Source of the DNA: Kineosporiaceae bacterium SCSIO 59966
Lineage (GTDB): Bacteria > Actinomycetota > Actinomycetes > Actinomycetales > SCSIO-59966
Assembly: GCA_020881835.1 (NCBI GenBank)
Contig: CP052876.1
Span: 310,001-374,000 of the forward strand
Length of the DNA stretch: 64,000 nt
Direction of reading: 5' to 3'
Part shown: one piece after another, positions 56,565-64,000 of the stretch
Layout of the letters: each line of letters starts with the position of its first letter
Numbering within the stretch: position 1 is the first letter of the stretch
Program-made: the position numbers and the translations under genes
The notes under the pieces: model-generated
Seen by the model: only the letters and a program-made list of their open reading frames with translations
Told to the model about the DNA's origin: nothing
The model's database searches: none

Positions 56565-57910
56565 GCGTGCTCGTCATGGGCCTGTCCCACCACACCGCGC
56601 CGCTGGACCTCATCGAGCGCGCCGCCCTGGACGCCCACGGCACCCGAGAGCTGTCCCGCACCGTCGCCGCGGGGGAGTACGTGCACGAGACCGTTGTGCT
56701 CGCGACGTGCAACCGGCTCGAGGTGTACGCCGCGGTCAGCACCTTCCACGGCGGGGTCGCCGACGTCGGCTCCGCGCTCGCCGACCGGATCGGCGTCCCG
56801 CTGGAGGACCTCACCGAGCACCTCTACGTCCACTACGCCGACCGTGCCGTCCAGCACCTGTTCGAGGTGGCCTGCGGACTCGACTCGATGGCCGTGGGAG
56901 AGTCCCAGGTGCTCGGCCAGGTGCGGGCGGCGCTGCGCCGCGGCCAGGAGGACGGCACCGTCGGGCGCACCCTGGACCCCCTGCTGCAGCACTCGCTGCG
57001 GGTCGGCAAGCGGGCCCACACCGAGACCGGCCTCGACCACGCTGGTCACTCCCTCGTCGAAGCGGGCCTGGCTGACGTCGAGCAGGTCGTCGGGCCGCTG
57101 GAGCAGGCACGGACCCTCGTCGTCGGCGCCGGCGCGATGAGCGCCCTCGCCGCCACCACCCTGCAGCGGATGGGCGCGACCTCGGTGACGATCGCCAACC
57201 GGACCGCCGCCCGCGCCGCCCGCCTCGCCGAGGCCGTGGGCGGCGACTGGCTCACCCTCGAGGACGCCGACGCCCTCGCCGACGCCGTCGCCGACGCTGA
57301 CGTCGTCCTGTCGTGCACCGGCGCCGTCGGCTACGTCCTGACCGAGGCGCTGCTGCGCGAGGCGAACCGTCGCCGCGGCGGCGCACCGCAGCTCGTCCTC
57401 GACCTGGGCCTGCCGCGGGACGTCGACCCGGGGGCCGCCCGGCTGCCCGGGGTCCGTCTCGTCGCCCTGCGCGACCTGGGGGAGCGCCTGGCCGGCACCG
57501 CGACCGGTGACGGGATCGAGGCCGCCCGGGCGATCGTCGCGCAGGAGGTGGACGCCTACCTCGCCGAGCAGCGGGCCGCCGAGGTGACGCCGACCGTCGT
57601 CGCCCTGCGCGGGTTCGCGCGCGAGGTCGTCGGCGCCGAGCTCGACCGGCTGCGCCAGCGGCTCGGCGACGACCTCGACCCGCAGACGGAGGCCGAGGTC
57701 GCCCAGACGGTGAACCGCGTCGTCGACAAGCTCCTGCACACCCCGACCGTCCAGGTCAAGCGGCTCGCCGCGACCGAGCCCGGCGGCGCCTCGTACGCCG
57801 CGGCGCTGCGCGAGCTGTTCGGGCTCGACATCAGCGGCGTGGCCACCGTGAGCGACGTGCTGCGCTCGGCGCCGCCGGCGCCCGCGACGACGCGGGAGGG
57901 GGACGCGTGA
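56561..57910 (+). CDS. hemA: Glutamyl-tRNA reductase
   Basis: First committed step of C5 tetrapyrrole synthesis: glutamyl-tRNA to glutamate-1-semialdehyde. 449 residues: M-G-L-S-H-H-T-A-P at the N-terminus, catalytic Cys in A-T-C-N-R-L-E-V-Y, G-E-S-Q-V-L-G-Q-V, NADPH site V-V-G-A-G-A-M-S, and a C-terminal dimerisation helix. The GTG at 56561 overlaps rex, and the stop overlaps hemC. Confidence 0.96.
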   Translation: MSVLVMGLSHHTAPLDLIERAALDAHGTRELSRTVAAGEYVHETVVLATCNRLEVYAAVSTFHGGVADVGSALADRIGVPLEDLTEHLYVHYADRAVQHLFEVACGLDSMAVGESQVLGQVRAALRRGQEDGTVGRTLDPLLQHSLRVGKRAHTETGLDHAGHSLVEAGLADVEQVVGPLEQARTLVVGAGAMSALAATTLQRMGATSVTIANRTAARAARLAEAVGGDWLTLEDADALADAVADADVVLSCTGAVGYVLTEALLREANRRRGGAPQLVLDLGLPRDVDPGAARLPGVRLVALRDLGERLAGTATGDGIEAARAIVAQEVDAYLAEQRAAEVTPTVVALRGFAREVVGAELDRLRQRLGDDLDPQTEAEVAQTVNRVVDKLLHTPTVQVKRLAATEPGGASYAAALRELFGLDISGVATVSDVLRSAPPAPATTREGDA

Positions 57911-58920
57911 GCGGCGCGCGTCCGCTGCGCCTGGGCACCCGCCGCTCGGTGCTGGCCCGCAGCCAGTCCGAGCAGGTGGCGGCCGCCCTGCGCGCGGCCA
58001 CCGGCCGCGACGTCCACCTCGTCGAGGTCGTCACGACCGGTGACACCTCCACCGCGTCCCTGTCGTCCATCGGTGGCACGGGCGTCTTTGTCTCCGCGCT
58101 GCGGGAGGCGCTGCTCGCCGGGCAGGTCGACCTCGCGGTCCACTCCCTCAAGGACCTGCCGACGGCGCCGGCGGACGCCCTCGTGCTCGCTGCCGTCCCC
58201 GCCCGGGAGGACCCGCGGGACGTCCTCGTCGCTCGCGGCGGCGCCACCCTCGGCGAGCTCGGTGCCGGCGCCCGGGTGGGTACCGGTTCCCCACGTCGCG
58301 CGGCACAGCTGCGCGCCCTCGGTCTGGGCCTCGAGGTCGTCGACGTCCGCGGCAACGTCGACACCCGGCTCCGCCTCGTCGCCGACGGCCGCCTCGAGGC
58401 CGTCGTCCTGGCCCGGGCCGGGCTGCTGCGGGTCGGCCGGGCCGGCGAGGCGAGCGAGGTGCTCGACCCGCTGCAGGTGCTGCCCGCCCCCGGGCAGGGC
58501 GCGCTCGCGCTGGAGTGCCGAGCCGACGACGAGGAGACCCTCGCGGCGTGCGCCGCGCTGGAGGACGCCGCCACCCGCTGCGCGGTGACGGCCGAGCGGG
58601 CCCTGCTGGCGGCCCTGGAGGCCGGGTGCACCGCACCGGTCGGGGCGCTCGCTGACCTGGCCGAGGGCGAGGAGGGCCCTGAGCTGTTCCTTCGGGCGGT
58701 CGTCGCGGCCCCGGACGGTTCCCGGACGCTGCGCCGCTCCGCCACCGGCCGACCGGACGACGCCGCCGGCCTCGGCCGCCGGCTCGCCGCCGAGCTGCTC
58801 GAGGACGGCGCCGCCGACCTCGTCGCCGCAGTGCTGAGCGGCCACCCCGCCACCGCAGACCAGACGACAGAACCGCACCACGACACGGCGGCCCCGGCCG
58901 CCGGGAGGGTTGAGACGTGA
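57907..58920 (+). CDS. hemC: Hydroxymethylbilane synthase (porphobilinogen deaminase)
   Basis: Joins four porphobilinogens into hydroxymethylbilane. 337 residues: LRLGTRRSVLARSQSEQV, VHSLKDLPT, GTGSPRRAAQL, and the dipyrromethane-cofactor cysteine in E-A-G-C-T-A-P-V-G-A near residue 238. The C-terminal 20 residues are His/Thr-rich and not conserved. GTG start overlapping hemA; stop overlapping the hemD gene. Confidence 0.96.
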   Translation: MSGARPLRLGTRRSVLARSQSEQVAAALRAATGRDVHLVEVVTTGDTSTASLSSIGGTGVFVSALREALLAGQVDLAVHSLKDLPTAPADALVLAAVPAREDPRDVLVARGGATLGELGAGARVGTGSPRRAAQLRALGLGLEVVDVRGNVDTRLRLVADGRLEAVVLARAGLLRVGRAGEASEVLDPLQVLPAPGQGALALECRADDEETLAACAALEDAATRCAVTAERALLAALEAGCTAPVGALADLAEGEEGPELFLRAVVAAPDGSRTLRRSATGRPDDAAGLGRRLAAELLEDGAADLVAAVLSGHPATADQTTEPHHDTAAPAAGRVET

Positions 58921-60530
58921 CCGCCCGCACCGCCAAGAAGAAGCCCCTCGGCACCGTCGCGTTCGTCGGCGCCGGGCCGGGTGACCCGGGCCTGCTGACC
59001 GCCCGGGCAGCGGACCTGCTCACCTCCGCCGAGGTCGTCGTCGTCGATCAGGGATCGACCGCGCAGCGCCTCGCCGAGCGCACCTGCGCCGACGTCGAGC
59101 TCATCGACGCCACGTTCGCGGAGAACGGCCAGCCGCTGAGCCACGCCGCCCGTGCCCGGCTGCTGGTCCGCGCTGCCAAGGCCGGTCAGCGCGTCGTCCG
59201 GCTGCTCGACGGGGACGGGGTCACGTTCTCCGGCATCGCCGAGGAGATGGTGGCCTGCCGCAAGGCCGGGGTGCCGTTCGAGGTCGTCCCCGGCGTCTCG
59301 CCGTCCGTGGCGGTACCGGTCTACGCGGGGGTCCCGCTGGGTACCCGGGGCACCAGCACCGTGCACGTCGTCGACGCCACCGGCCGCATCGTCGCGGACT
59401 CGCTGACCTCGAGCGCCGACACCCTCGTGCTCCTCGGCGGCCCGGACGACATGGTCGTCGCCTCCGAGGTGCTCGTCGACGCCGGGCGCGGAGCCGACGA
59501 GCAGATCGTGATCACGGCGGCCGGCACGACCACCGAGCAGCGGACCGTCGTCACCACCCTCGGCTCGGTCTCGGCGACGCTGCGCTCCGCCGGCACGGTG
59601 CTGACCGGGAGCCTGGTGGGGGTCGTCGGACCGGGCGTCGAGGTGCGCGAGAACGCGTCCTGGTTCGAGACCAAGCCGTTGTTCGGCTGGCGGGTGCTCG
59701 TGCCGCGCACCCAGCAGCAGTCCGGTCCCACGGTCGAGCGGCTCGCCGCGTACGGGGCGGTCAGCGAGGTCGTGCCGACGATCTCCGTCGAGCCGCCACG
59801 CACACCGCACCAGATGGAGAAGGCGGTCAAGGGCCTGGTCACCGGCCGGTACGAGTGGATCGGCTTCACCTCGGTCAACGCCGTGCGCGCCGTCCGGGAG
59901 AAGTTCGTCGAGTTCGGCCTGGACGCCCGCGCGTTCTCCGGGCTCAAGGTGGCGGCCGTCGGCGGAGCCACCGCTCAGGCGCTGCGCGAGTGGGGCATCG
60001 AACCTGACCTCGTGCCCTCCGGCGAGCAGTCCGCTCAGGGCCTGCTGGCCGAGTGGCCCCCCTACGACGAGGTGCTCGACCCCATCAACCGGGTCTTCCT
60101 GCCCCGGGCGGACATCGCCACCGACACCCTCGTCGCCGGCCTGCAGGCGGGCGGCTGGGAGGTGGACGACGTCACCGCGTACCGGACCGTGCGGGCCGCC
60201 CCGCCGCCCGCACCCGTGCGCGACGCCATCAAGACCGGGGCGTTCGACGCCGTGGTCTTCACGTCGTCCTCGACGGTGCGCAACCTCGTCGGCATCGCCG
60301 GCAAGCCGCACCCCTCGACCGTGGTGGCGTGCATCGGGCCGGCGACCGCGAAGACCGCCGAGGAGCACGGGCTGCGAGTCGACGTGCTGGCACCCGAGGC
60401 GAGCAGCGCCGCCCTCGTCGACGCCCTGGCCGAGTACGGCACCGGGCTGCGGGCCAGCGCGCTCGAGGCGGGCGAGCCGGTGCTGCGGCCCAGCGAGCGG
60501 CGTCCGTCCGCGCGGCGCAAGGCCCGCTGA
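58917..60530 (+). CDS. hemD: Uroporphyrinogen-III synthase fused to methyltransferase-like domain
   Basis: 537 residues. The N-terminal half (about 10-255) is a CobA/SUMT-like domain ([32 protein letters not shown]); the C-terminal half (about 260-520) is uroporphyrinogen-III synthase ([35 protein letters not shown]). The canonical methyltransferase motif G-D-P-x-x-F reads G-D-G-V-T-F here, so methyl transfer may be weak or lost. Cyclisation of hydroxymethylbilane is the safe assignment. GTG start overlaps hemC, and the stop shares a base with the hemB ATG. Confidence 0.93.
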   Translation: MTARTAKKKPLGTVAFVGAGPGDPGLLTARAADLLTSAEVVVVDQGSTAQRLAERTCADVELIDATFAENGQPLSHAARARLLVRAAKAGQRVVRLLDGDGVTFSGIAEEMVACRKAGVPFEVVPGVSPSVAVPVYAGVPLGTRGTSTVHVVDATGRIVADSLTSSADTLVLLGGPDDMVVASEVLVDAGRGADEQIVITAAGTTTEQRTVVTTLGSVSATLRSAGTVLTGSLVGVVGPGVEVRENASWFETKPLFGWRVLVPRTQQQSGPTVERLAAYGAVSEVVPTISVEPPRTPHQMEKAVKGLVTGRYEWIGFTSVNAVRAVREKFVEFGLDARAFSGLKVAAVGGATAQALREWGIEPDLVPSGEQSAQGLLAEWPPYDEVLDPINRVFLPRADIATDTLVAGLQAGGWEVDDVTAYRTVRAAPPPAPVRDAIKTGAFDAVVFTSSSTVRNLVGIAGKPHPSTVVACIGPATAKTAEEHGLRVDVLAPEASSAALVDALAEYGTGLRASALEAGEPVLRPSERRPSARRKAR

Positions 60531-61510
60531 TGCCCTACCCGGCGGAGCGTCCACGGCGGCTGCGCTCCACCGCGGCGGTGCGCTCGCTCGTGGCCGAGCA
60601 CCGGCTGGCCCCGGAGCGACTCGTGCTGCCGCTCTTCGTCAAGGAGGGGCTGCGCGAACCGGCGCCGGTGAGCAGCATGCCCGGGGTGGTGCAGCACACC
60701 CCGTCCTCGCTCGTCGACGCCGTCGGTGAGGCCGTGGACGCCGGCGTGGGCGGGGTCATGCTGTTCGGCGTCCCGGCCGAACGGGACGCGGTCGGCAGCT
60801 GCGGCACCGACCCGGACGGCGTCCTCAACGCGGCGCTGCGCTCGGTCACCGCCGCTGTCGGGGACCGCACCGTCGTGATGGCCGACCTGTGCCTCGACGA
60901 GTTCACCGACCACGGGCACTGCGGTGTGCTGGACGAGCGCGGCCGGGTGGACAACGACGCGACCCTCGAGCGCTACGCCGCGATGGCGCTGGCGCAGGCC
61001 GACGCCGGGGCTCACCTGCTCGGGCTGTCCGGGATGATGGACGGCCAGGTCGGCGCCGTCCGGGCGGCGTTGGAGGACGCCGGTCGCAGCGACGTGCTGC
61101 TGCTCGCCTACGCCGCCAAGTACGCCTCCGCCTTCTACGGGCCCTTCCGTGACGCCGTGGACTCCGCGCTCCAGGGGGACCGGCGGACCTACCAGCAGGA
61201 CCCGGCGAACGCCGTCGAGGCGCTGCGCGAGGTCCGCCTGGACGTCGCCGAGGGCGCCGACGTCGTCATGGTCAAGCCCGCGCTGCCCTACCTCGACGTC
61301 CTGTCCGCGGTCGCGGCCGCGGTCGACGTCCCGGTGTGGGCCTACCAGGTGTCGGGGGAGTACGCGATGGTCGAGGCCGCCGCGGCCGCCGGGATGATCG
61401 ACCGGCGGGCCGCCGTCCTGGAGACGCTGCTGTCGGTCCACCGCGCCGGCGCCGGGGCGGTGCTGACCTACTGGGCCGTCGAGGCCGCCCGCCTGCTGCG
61501 GGCCGGCTGA
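60530..61510 (+). CDS. hemB: Delta-aminolevulinic acid dehydratase (porphobilinogen synthase)
   Basis: Condenses two 5-aminolevulinate molecules. 326 residues with Schiff-base lysines in [14 protein letters not shown] and [10 protein letters not shown]. The metal-binding loop reads [14 protein letters not shown]: two of the three cysteines of the zinc type are present and the middle one is Asp, a mixed form. The ATG at 60530 overlaps the previous stop (TGATG). Last gene of the Rex-controlled operon. Confidence 0.95.
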   Translation: MPYPAERPRRLRSTAAVRSLVAEHRLAPERLVLPLFVKEGLREPAPVSSMPGVVQHTPSSLVDAVGEAVDAGVGGVMLFGVPAERDAVGSCGTDPDGVLNAALRSVTAAVGDRTVVMADLCLDEFTDHGHCGVLDERGRVDNDATLERYAAMALAQADAGAHLLGLSGMMDGQVGAVRAALEDAGRSDVLLLAYAAKYASAFYGPFRDAVDSALQGDRRTYQQDPANAVEALREVRLDVAEGADVVMVKPALPYLDVLSAVAAAVDVPVWAYQVSGEYAMVEAAAAAGMIDRRAAVLETLLSVHRAGAGAVLTYWAVEAARLLRAG

Positions 61511-61562
61511 CACCTGCCTCGGCGGACGCCGCGGTGCTCAGGACGCGAGACGCCCGGAATAG

Positions 61563-61574
61563 TTGAATCGTCAA
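61563..61574 (+). promoter_or_regulatory. TTGA-N4-TCAA inverted repeat, candidate MarR operator
   Basis: TTGAATCGTCAA lies in the 135-bp gap before yceI, in AT-richer DNA (GGAATAGTTGAATCGTCAAG) that also looks like a promoter -10 region. A MarR-family gene follows yceI. The AAGGAGG right after it has no start codon at the right distance. Confidence 0.45.
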
Positions 61575-61645
61575 GGAGGTTCCCGCTCACGTCCCTGCCG
61601 GACGCCGTCACGGCACCGGCCCCGACCACGTGAAGGAGCCCGAGC

Positions 61646-62209
61646 ATGAGCGAGACCACCACCACCCAGCTGCCCGCCGGCCTGACCCCCGGGACGTACG
61701 TCGTCGACCCGGCGCACTCCGAGGTCGGTTTCACCGCCCGGCACGCGATGGTCACCAAGGTCCGCGGCACGTTCAACGACGTCCAGGGCACGATCGTCAT
61801 CGGCGACGACCCCGCCGACTCCAGCGCCACCGCGACCATCCAGGTCGCCTCGGTCGACACCCGCAGCGCCGACCGGGACGCGCACCTGCGCTCCGCCGAC
61901 TTCTTCGACGTCGAGAACTACCCGGAGATGACCTTCCGCACCACCGGCGTCCGCCCGGACGGCGAGGACTACCTCGTCGACGGCGAGCTCACCATCAAGG
62001 GCGTCACCAAGCCGGTGACTCTCAAGGTCGAGTTCACCGGCGTGGCCACCGACCCGTTCGGCAACCAGCGGGCGGGCTTCTCCGGTGAGACCGAGGTCGA
62101 CCGCGAGCAGTGGGGCCTGACCTGGAACGCCGCCCTGGAGACCGGCGGCGTGCTGGTCAGCAGGAAGGTCCGCCTGGCGTTCGACGTCAGCGCCATCAAG
62201 CAGTCCTGA
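61646..62209 (+). CDS. YceI family polyisoprenoid-binding protein
   Basis: 187 residues forming a lipocalin-like beta barrel: G-T-Y-V-V-D-P-A-H-S-E-V-G-F-T-A-R-H, RGTFNDVQG, SADFFDVENYPEMTF, L-T-I-K-G-V-T-K-P-V-T-L and WGLTWNAALETGGVLVS. There is no signal peptide, so it is cytosolic, unlike the E. coli protein. In the family it binds isoprenoid lipids; YceI-MarR pairs are frequent in actinomycetes. The ATG at 61646 follows GAAGGAG. Confidence 0.93.
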   Translation: MSETTTTQLPAGLTPGTYVVDPAHSEVGFTARHAMVTKVRGTFNDVQGTIVIGDDPADSSATATIQVASVDTRSADRDAHLRSADFFDVENYPEMTFRTTGVRPDGEDYLVDGELTIKGVTKPVTLKVEFTGVATDPFGNQRAGFSGETEVDREQWGLTWNAALETGGVLVSRKVRLAFDVSAIKQS

Positions 62210-62227
62210 CCTCGGGCCACCTCCCCG

Positions 62228-62279
62228 GCGCCGCGGTGGCAGGTCTCGTCCTCAGGAGACGTGGCGGCCACCGCGGCGC
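62228..62279 (+). terminator. Long hairpin after yceI
   Basis: An outer 13-bp perfect stem, GCGCCGCGGTGGC / GCCACCGCGGCGC, encloses a smaller GTCTC/GAGAC hairpin. It begins 19 bp after the yceI stop. No T run. Confidence 0.65.
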
Positions 62280-62351
62280 TCGTCCGTTGCGCGCCGCCGA
62301 GAGTGGCGGGCTCGGGATGCCGGACTGCAGGAACGCCTCATGGCCCTCCAG

Positions 62352-62457
62352 CACAGAATGCTGCGTTCGGCGCTGCTGTGCCGGCGTGTCGCGCCGCCAA
62401 CCCAGCATTCTGCGAGCCCGGCCGGGGGCCGGGTGGGTGGCGGGACTGCATGATCAC
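62352..62457 (+). repeat. Repeat composite HP + A
   Basis: HP at 62352-62414 (right end CAGCATTCTGCG), 21-bp spacer, motif A at 62436-62457, then GAACAGGGGGTTCGGG. A degenerate module-C-like stretch (GGAACGCCTCATGGCC) lies just before it at 62330-62345. Confidence 0.88.
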
Positions 62458-62499
62458 GAACAGGGGGTTCGGGCTCATCACGAGGGGTAGGGTGACGGG

Positions 62500-62952
62500 G
62501 TGGTCCGGTGGCTGGACGCCGAGGAGCAGCGCGTGTGGCGCGCCTTTCTCGAGGCCGACCAGCGGCTGTGGGACCGGCTCTCCCGCGAGCTGGACGAGCG
62601 CAGCGGACTGTCCCTGCCGGAGTACGAGATCCTCGTGCGGCTCTCGGAGGTCCCCGAGCGCGCGCTGCGGATGAGCCAGCTCGCCGACCGGCTCGTGCAC
62701 TCCCGCAGCCGGCTCACTCACACCGCCCGGCGGATGGAGCAGCGCGGCCTGGTCCGGCGCGAGGCCTGTCCCGGCGACCGGCGCGGCGTCCTGTGCGTCA
62801 TGACGGACGCCGGTTGGGACGAGCTCGTCGCGGCCGCCCCGGTGCACGTCGAGGGCGTCCGCAGCCACCTGTTCGACCAGATGACCCCCGAGGAGGTCGC
62901 GGCCTTCGGGTCCGCGATGGCCAAGGTCGCCGCCCACCTGCGGGAGACCTGA
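62500..62952 (+). CDS. MarR family transcriptional regulator
   Basis: 150 residues with a winged helix: [14 protein letters not shown], recognition region [16 protein letters not shown], and wing [13 protein letters not shown] single Cys in the wing region and one after it could allow oxidant sensing, but this is speculative. The GTG at 62500 follows TAGGGT (62488-62493) by 6 bp. It probably controls the neighbouring yceI. Confidence 0.9.
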   Translation: MVRWLDAEEQRVWRAFLEADQRLWDRLSRELDERSGLSLPEYEILVRLSEVPERALRMSQLADRLVHSRSRLTHTARRMEQRGLVRREACPGDRRGVLCVMTDAGWDELVAAAPVHVEGVRSHLFDQMTPEEVAAFGSAMAKVAAHLRET

Positions 62953-62969
62953 CCAGGGTCGTGCCCGTG

Positions 62970-62991
62970 GGTGGCGGGATTGCATGATCAC
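62970..62991 (+). repeat. Solo motif A upstream of hemL
   Basis: Complete copy followed by GAAGGGGGGGA, 49 bp before the hemL start, the only copy lying in a probable 5' region. Confidence 0.88.
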
Positions 62992-63040
62992 GAAGGGGGG
63001 GATGGGGTGGGTGTGGGGGGCGAGCGGGACAATCGCCACC

Positions 63041-64000
63041 GTGACGACCTCCTCCGTGACGAGCCGGCAGCCCTACCCCGCTGACGCCCCCGCCTCGCAG
63101 TCGCTCTTCGAGCGGGCCCGCGCCGTCATCCCCGGTGGGGTGAACTCCCCGGTGCGGGCCTTCCGCGCGGTCGGGGGCACTCCGCGCTTCGCCACCCGGG
63201 GGTACGGGCCGTGGCTCGAGGACGCCGACGGGCGGCGGTACGTCGACCTCGTCTGCTCGTGGGGCCCGCTCATCCTGGGTCACGCCCACCCCGACGTCCT
63301 GGACGCCGTCCGGGACGCCGCCGGGCAGGGCTTCTCCTTCGGCATGCCGACCGAGCGCGAGGTGGCGCTCGCCGAGGAGATCGTGGCCCGGGTGGCGCCG
63401 GTCGAGCAGGTGCGGCTGGTCAGCAGCGGCACCGAGGCGACGATGAGCGCCGTCCGGCTGGCCCGAGGCGTCACCGGCCGCGAGCTCGTGGTGAAGTTCG
63501 CCGGCCACTACCACGGCCACGTTGACTCGCTGCTCGCCTCGGCCGGCTCCGGGGTGGCGACCTTCGCCCTGCCGGACACCCCCGGGGTCACCGGTGCCAG
63601 CGCGGCCCAGACCATCGTCCTGCCCTACAACGACGTCGCAGCCCTGGAGCGGGCCCTCGCCGAGCACGGTGAGCGGGTGGCGGCCGTCATCACCGAGGCC
63701 GCCGCTGGGAACATGGGTGTGGTCCCGCCGCTCCCCGAGTTCGAGGCCGCGCTGCGCCGGCTGACCCGGGCGCACGGCGCCCTGCTGATCAGCGACGAGG
63801 TGATGACCGGCTTCCGGGTGTCGCGCTCCGGCTGGCACGGGCTGGCCGCCGCCCGCCGCGCCGCGGCCGGCGAGCCGGACGTCGAGCCCGCCGACCTCTA
63901 CACCTTCGGCAAGGTCATGGGCGGGGGGTTCCCCGCCGCGGCCTTCGGCGGCCGGGCCGACGTCATGGCCTACCTCGCGCCCGCCGGGCCGGTCTACCAG
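63041..64000 (+). CDS. hemL: Glutamate-1-semialdehyde 2,1-aminomutase, 3' end outside window
   Basis: PLP enzyme turning glutamate-1-semialdehyde into 5-aminolevulinate, the step between HemA and HemB. Visible: [18 protein letters not shown] near the start, [24 protein letters not shown] and the PLP lysine in [12 protein letters not shown]. The frame is open to the last base (320 codons). The GTG at 63041 has GACAAT (63028-63033) 7 bp upstream. It is outside the Rex operon. Confidence 0.95.
   Translation, partial: MTTSSVTSRQPYPADAPASQSLFERARAVIPGGVNSPVRAFRAVGGTPRFATRGYGPWLEDADGRRYVDLVCSWGPLILGHAHPDVLDAVRDAAGQGFSFGMPTEREVALAEEIVARVAPVEQVRLVSSGTEATMSAVRLARGVTGRELVVKFAGHYHGHVDSLLASAGSGVATFALPDTPGVTGASAAQTIVLPYNDVAALERALAEHGERVAAVITEAAAGNMGVVPPLPEFEAALRRLTRAHGALLISDEVMTGFRVSRSGWHGLAAARRAAAGEPDVEPADLYTFGKVMGGGFPAAAFGGRADVMAYLAPAGPVYQ

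Overview
The window is 64 kb of very GC-rich chromosome from an actinomycete. Evidence: about 70 percent GC or more by eye in housekeeping genes, many GTG starts, 4-bp GTGA/ATGA gene overlaps, and actinobacterial markers (Lsr2, the 32-residue ribosomal protein bS22, DUF3180, DUF2520 and DUF1684 proteins, and the order rex-hemA-hemC-hemD-hemB). The order tilS-hpt-ftsH-folE-folP-folB-folK ... lysS-lsr2-clpC is a conserved actinobacterial core block. I cannot name the genus.

Layout. 1-7614: a zincin-type protein, tilS, hpt, ftsH and a complete folate branch with DUF3180. 7611-8497: a dense cluster of interspersed repeats. 8574-12223: OpuC-type osmolyte ABC transporter with a divergently transcribed ATPase. 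12281-18510: DUF1684 protein, an orphan nuoD, two PH-domain membrane proteins, a lipoprotein, a MidA/NDUFAF7-like methyltransferase and a second methyltransferase. 18548-24588: DUF2520 protein, lysS, a small membrane protein, lsr2, clpC. 24600-29254: branched-chain amino-acid-type ABC transporter whose binding protein has lost its start codon region. 29287-34588: SDR, BCCT carrier, an N-acetylglutamate synthase-like GNAT preceded by an arginine-rich leader peptide, mutY and small membrane proteins. 34609-41285: disA and radA, split by a lower-GC, opposite-strand cassette (36.1-39.8 kb) encoding a frameshifted secreted peptide, two lipoproteins and a MacB-like ATPase and permease. 41362-46564: methyltransferase, Cys-rich protein, Ppx/GppA, sugar isomerase, proline dehydrogenase and ProC. 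47171-53412: KtrAB potassium uptake, AcuC-like deacetylase, HTH protein, bS22, epimerase, acyltransferase. 53657-64000: HAD phosphatase, CAP protein, glutaredoxin-like protein, the Rex-controlled heme operon, YceI, MarR and hemL (cut by the window edge).

Themes. (1) Osmotic and c-di-AMP functions are concentrated here (OpuC with CBS domains, BCCT, KtrAB, DisA). (2) Tetrapyrrole synthesis is nearly complete (hemA, C, D, B, L) behind a Rex operator. (3) Nineteen coding starts have a -10-like hexamer only 6-8 bases upstream of the start codon, usually without a visible ribosome binding site, the arrangement of leaderless promoters.

The most unusual feature is a repeat family: a 63-bp inverted-repeat element (8 copies, all exactly 63 bp) always followed 15-22 bp later by a 22-bp motif (17 copies in total). 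It sits in six intergenic spaces, four of them between convergent genes, and in two cases supplies the stop codon of the neighbouring gene. Second in interest are the arginine-rich leader peptide before the argA-like gene and the peptide/MacB-like cassette inserted between radA and disA. No tRNA, rRNA, CRISPR array, transposase or integrase gene was recognised.
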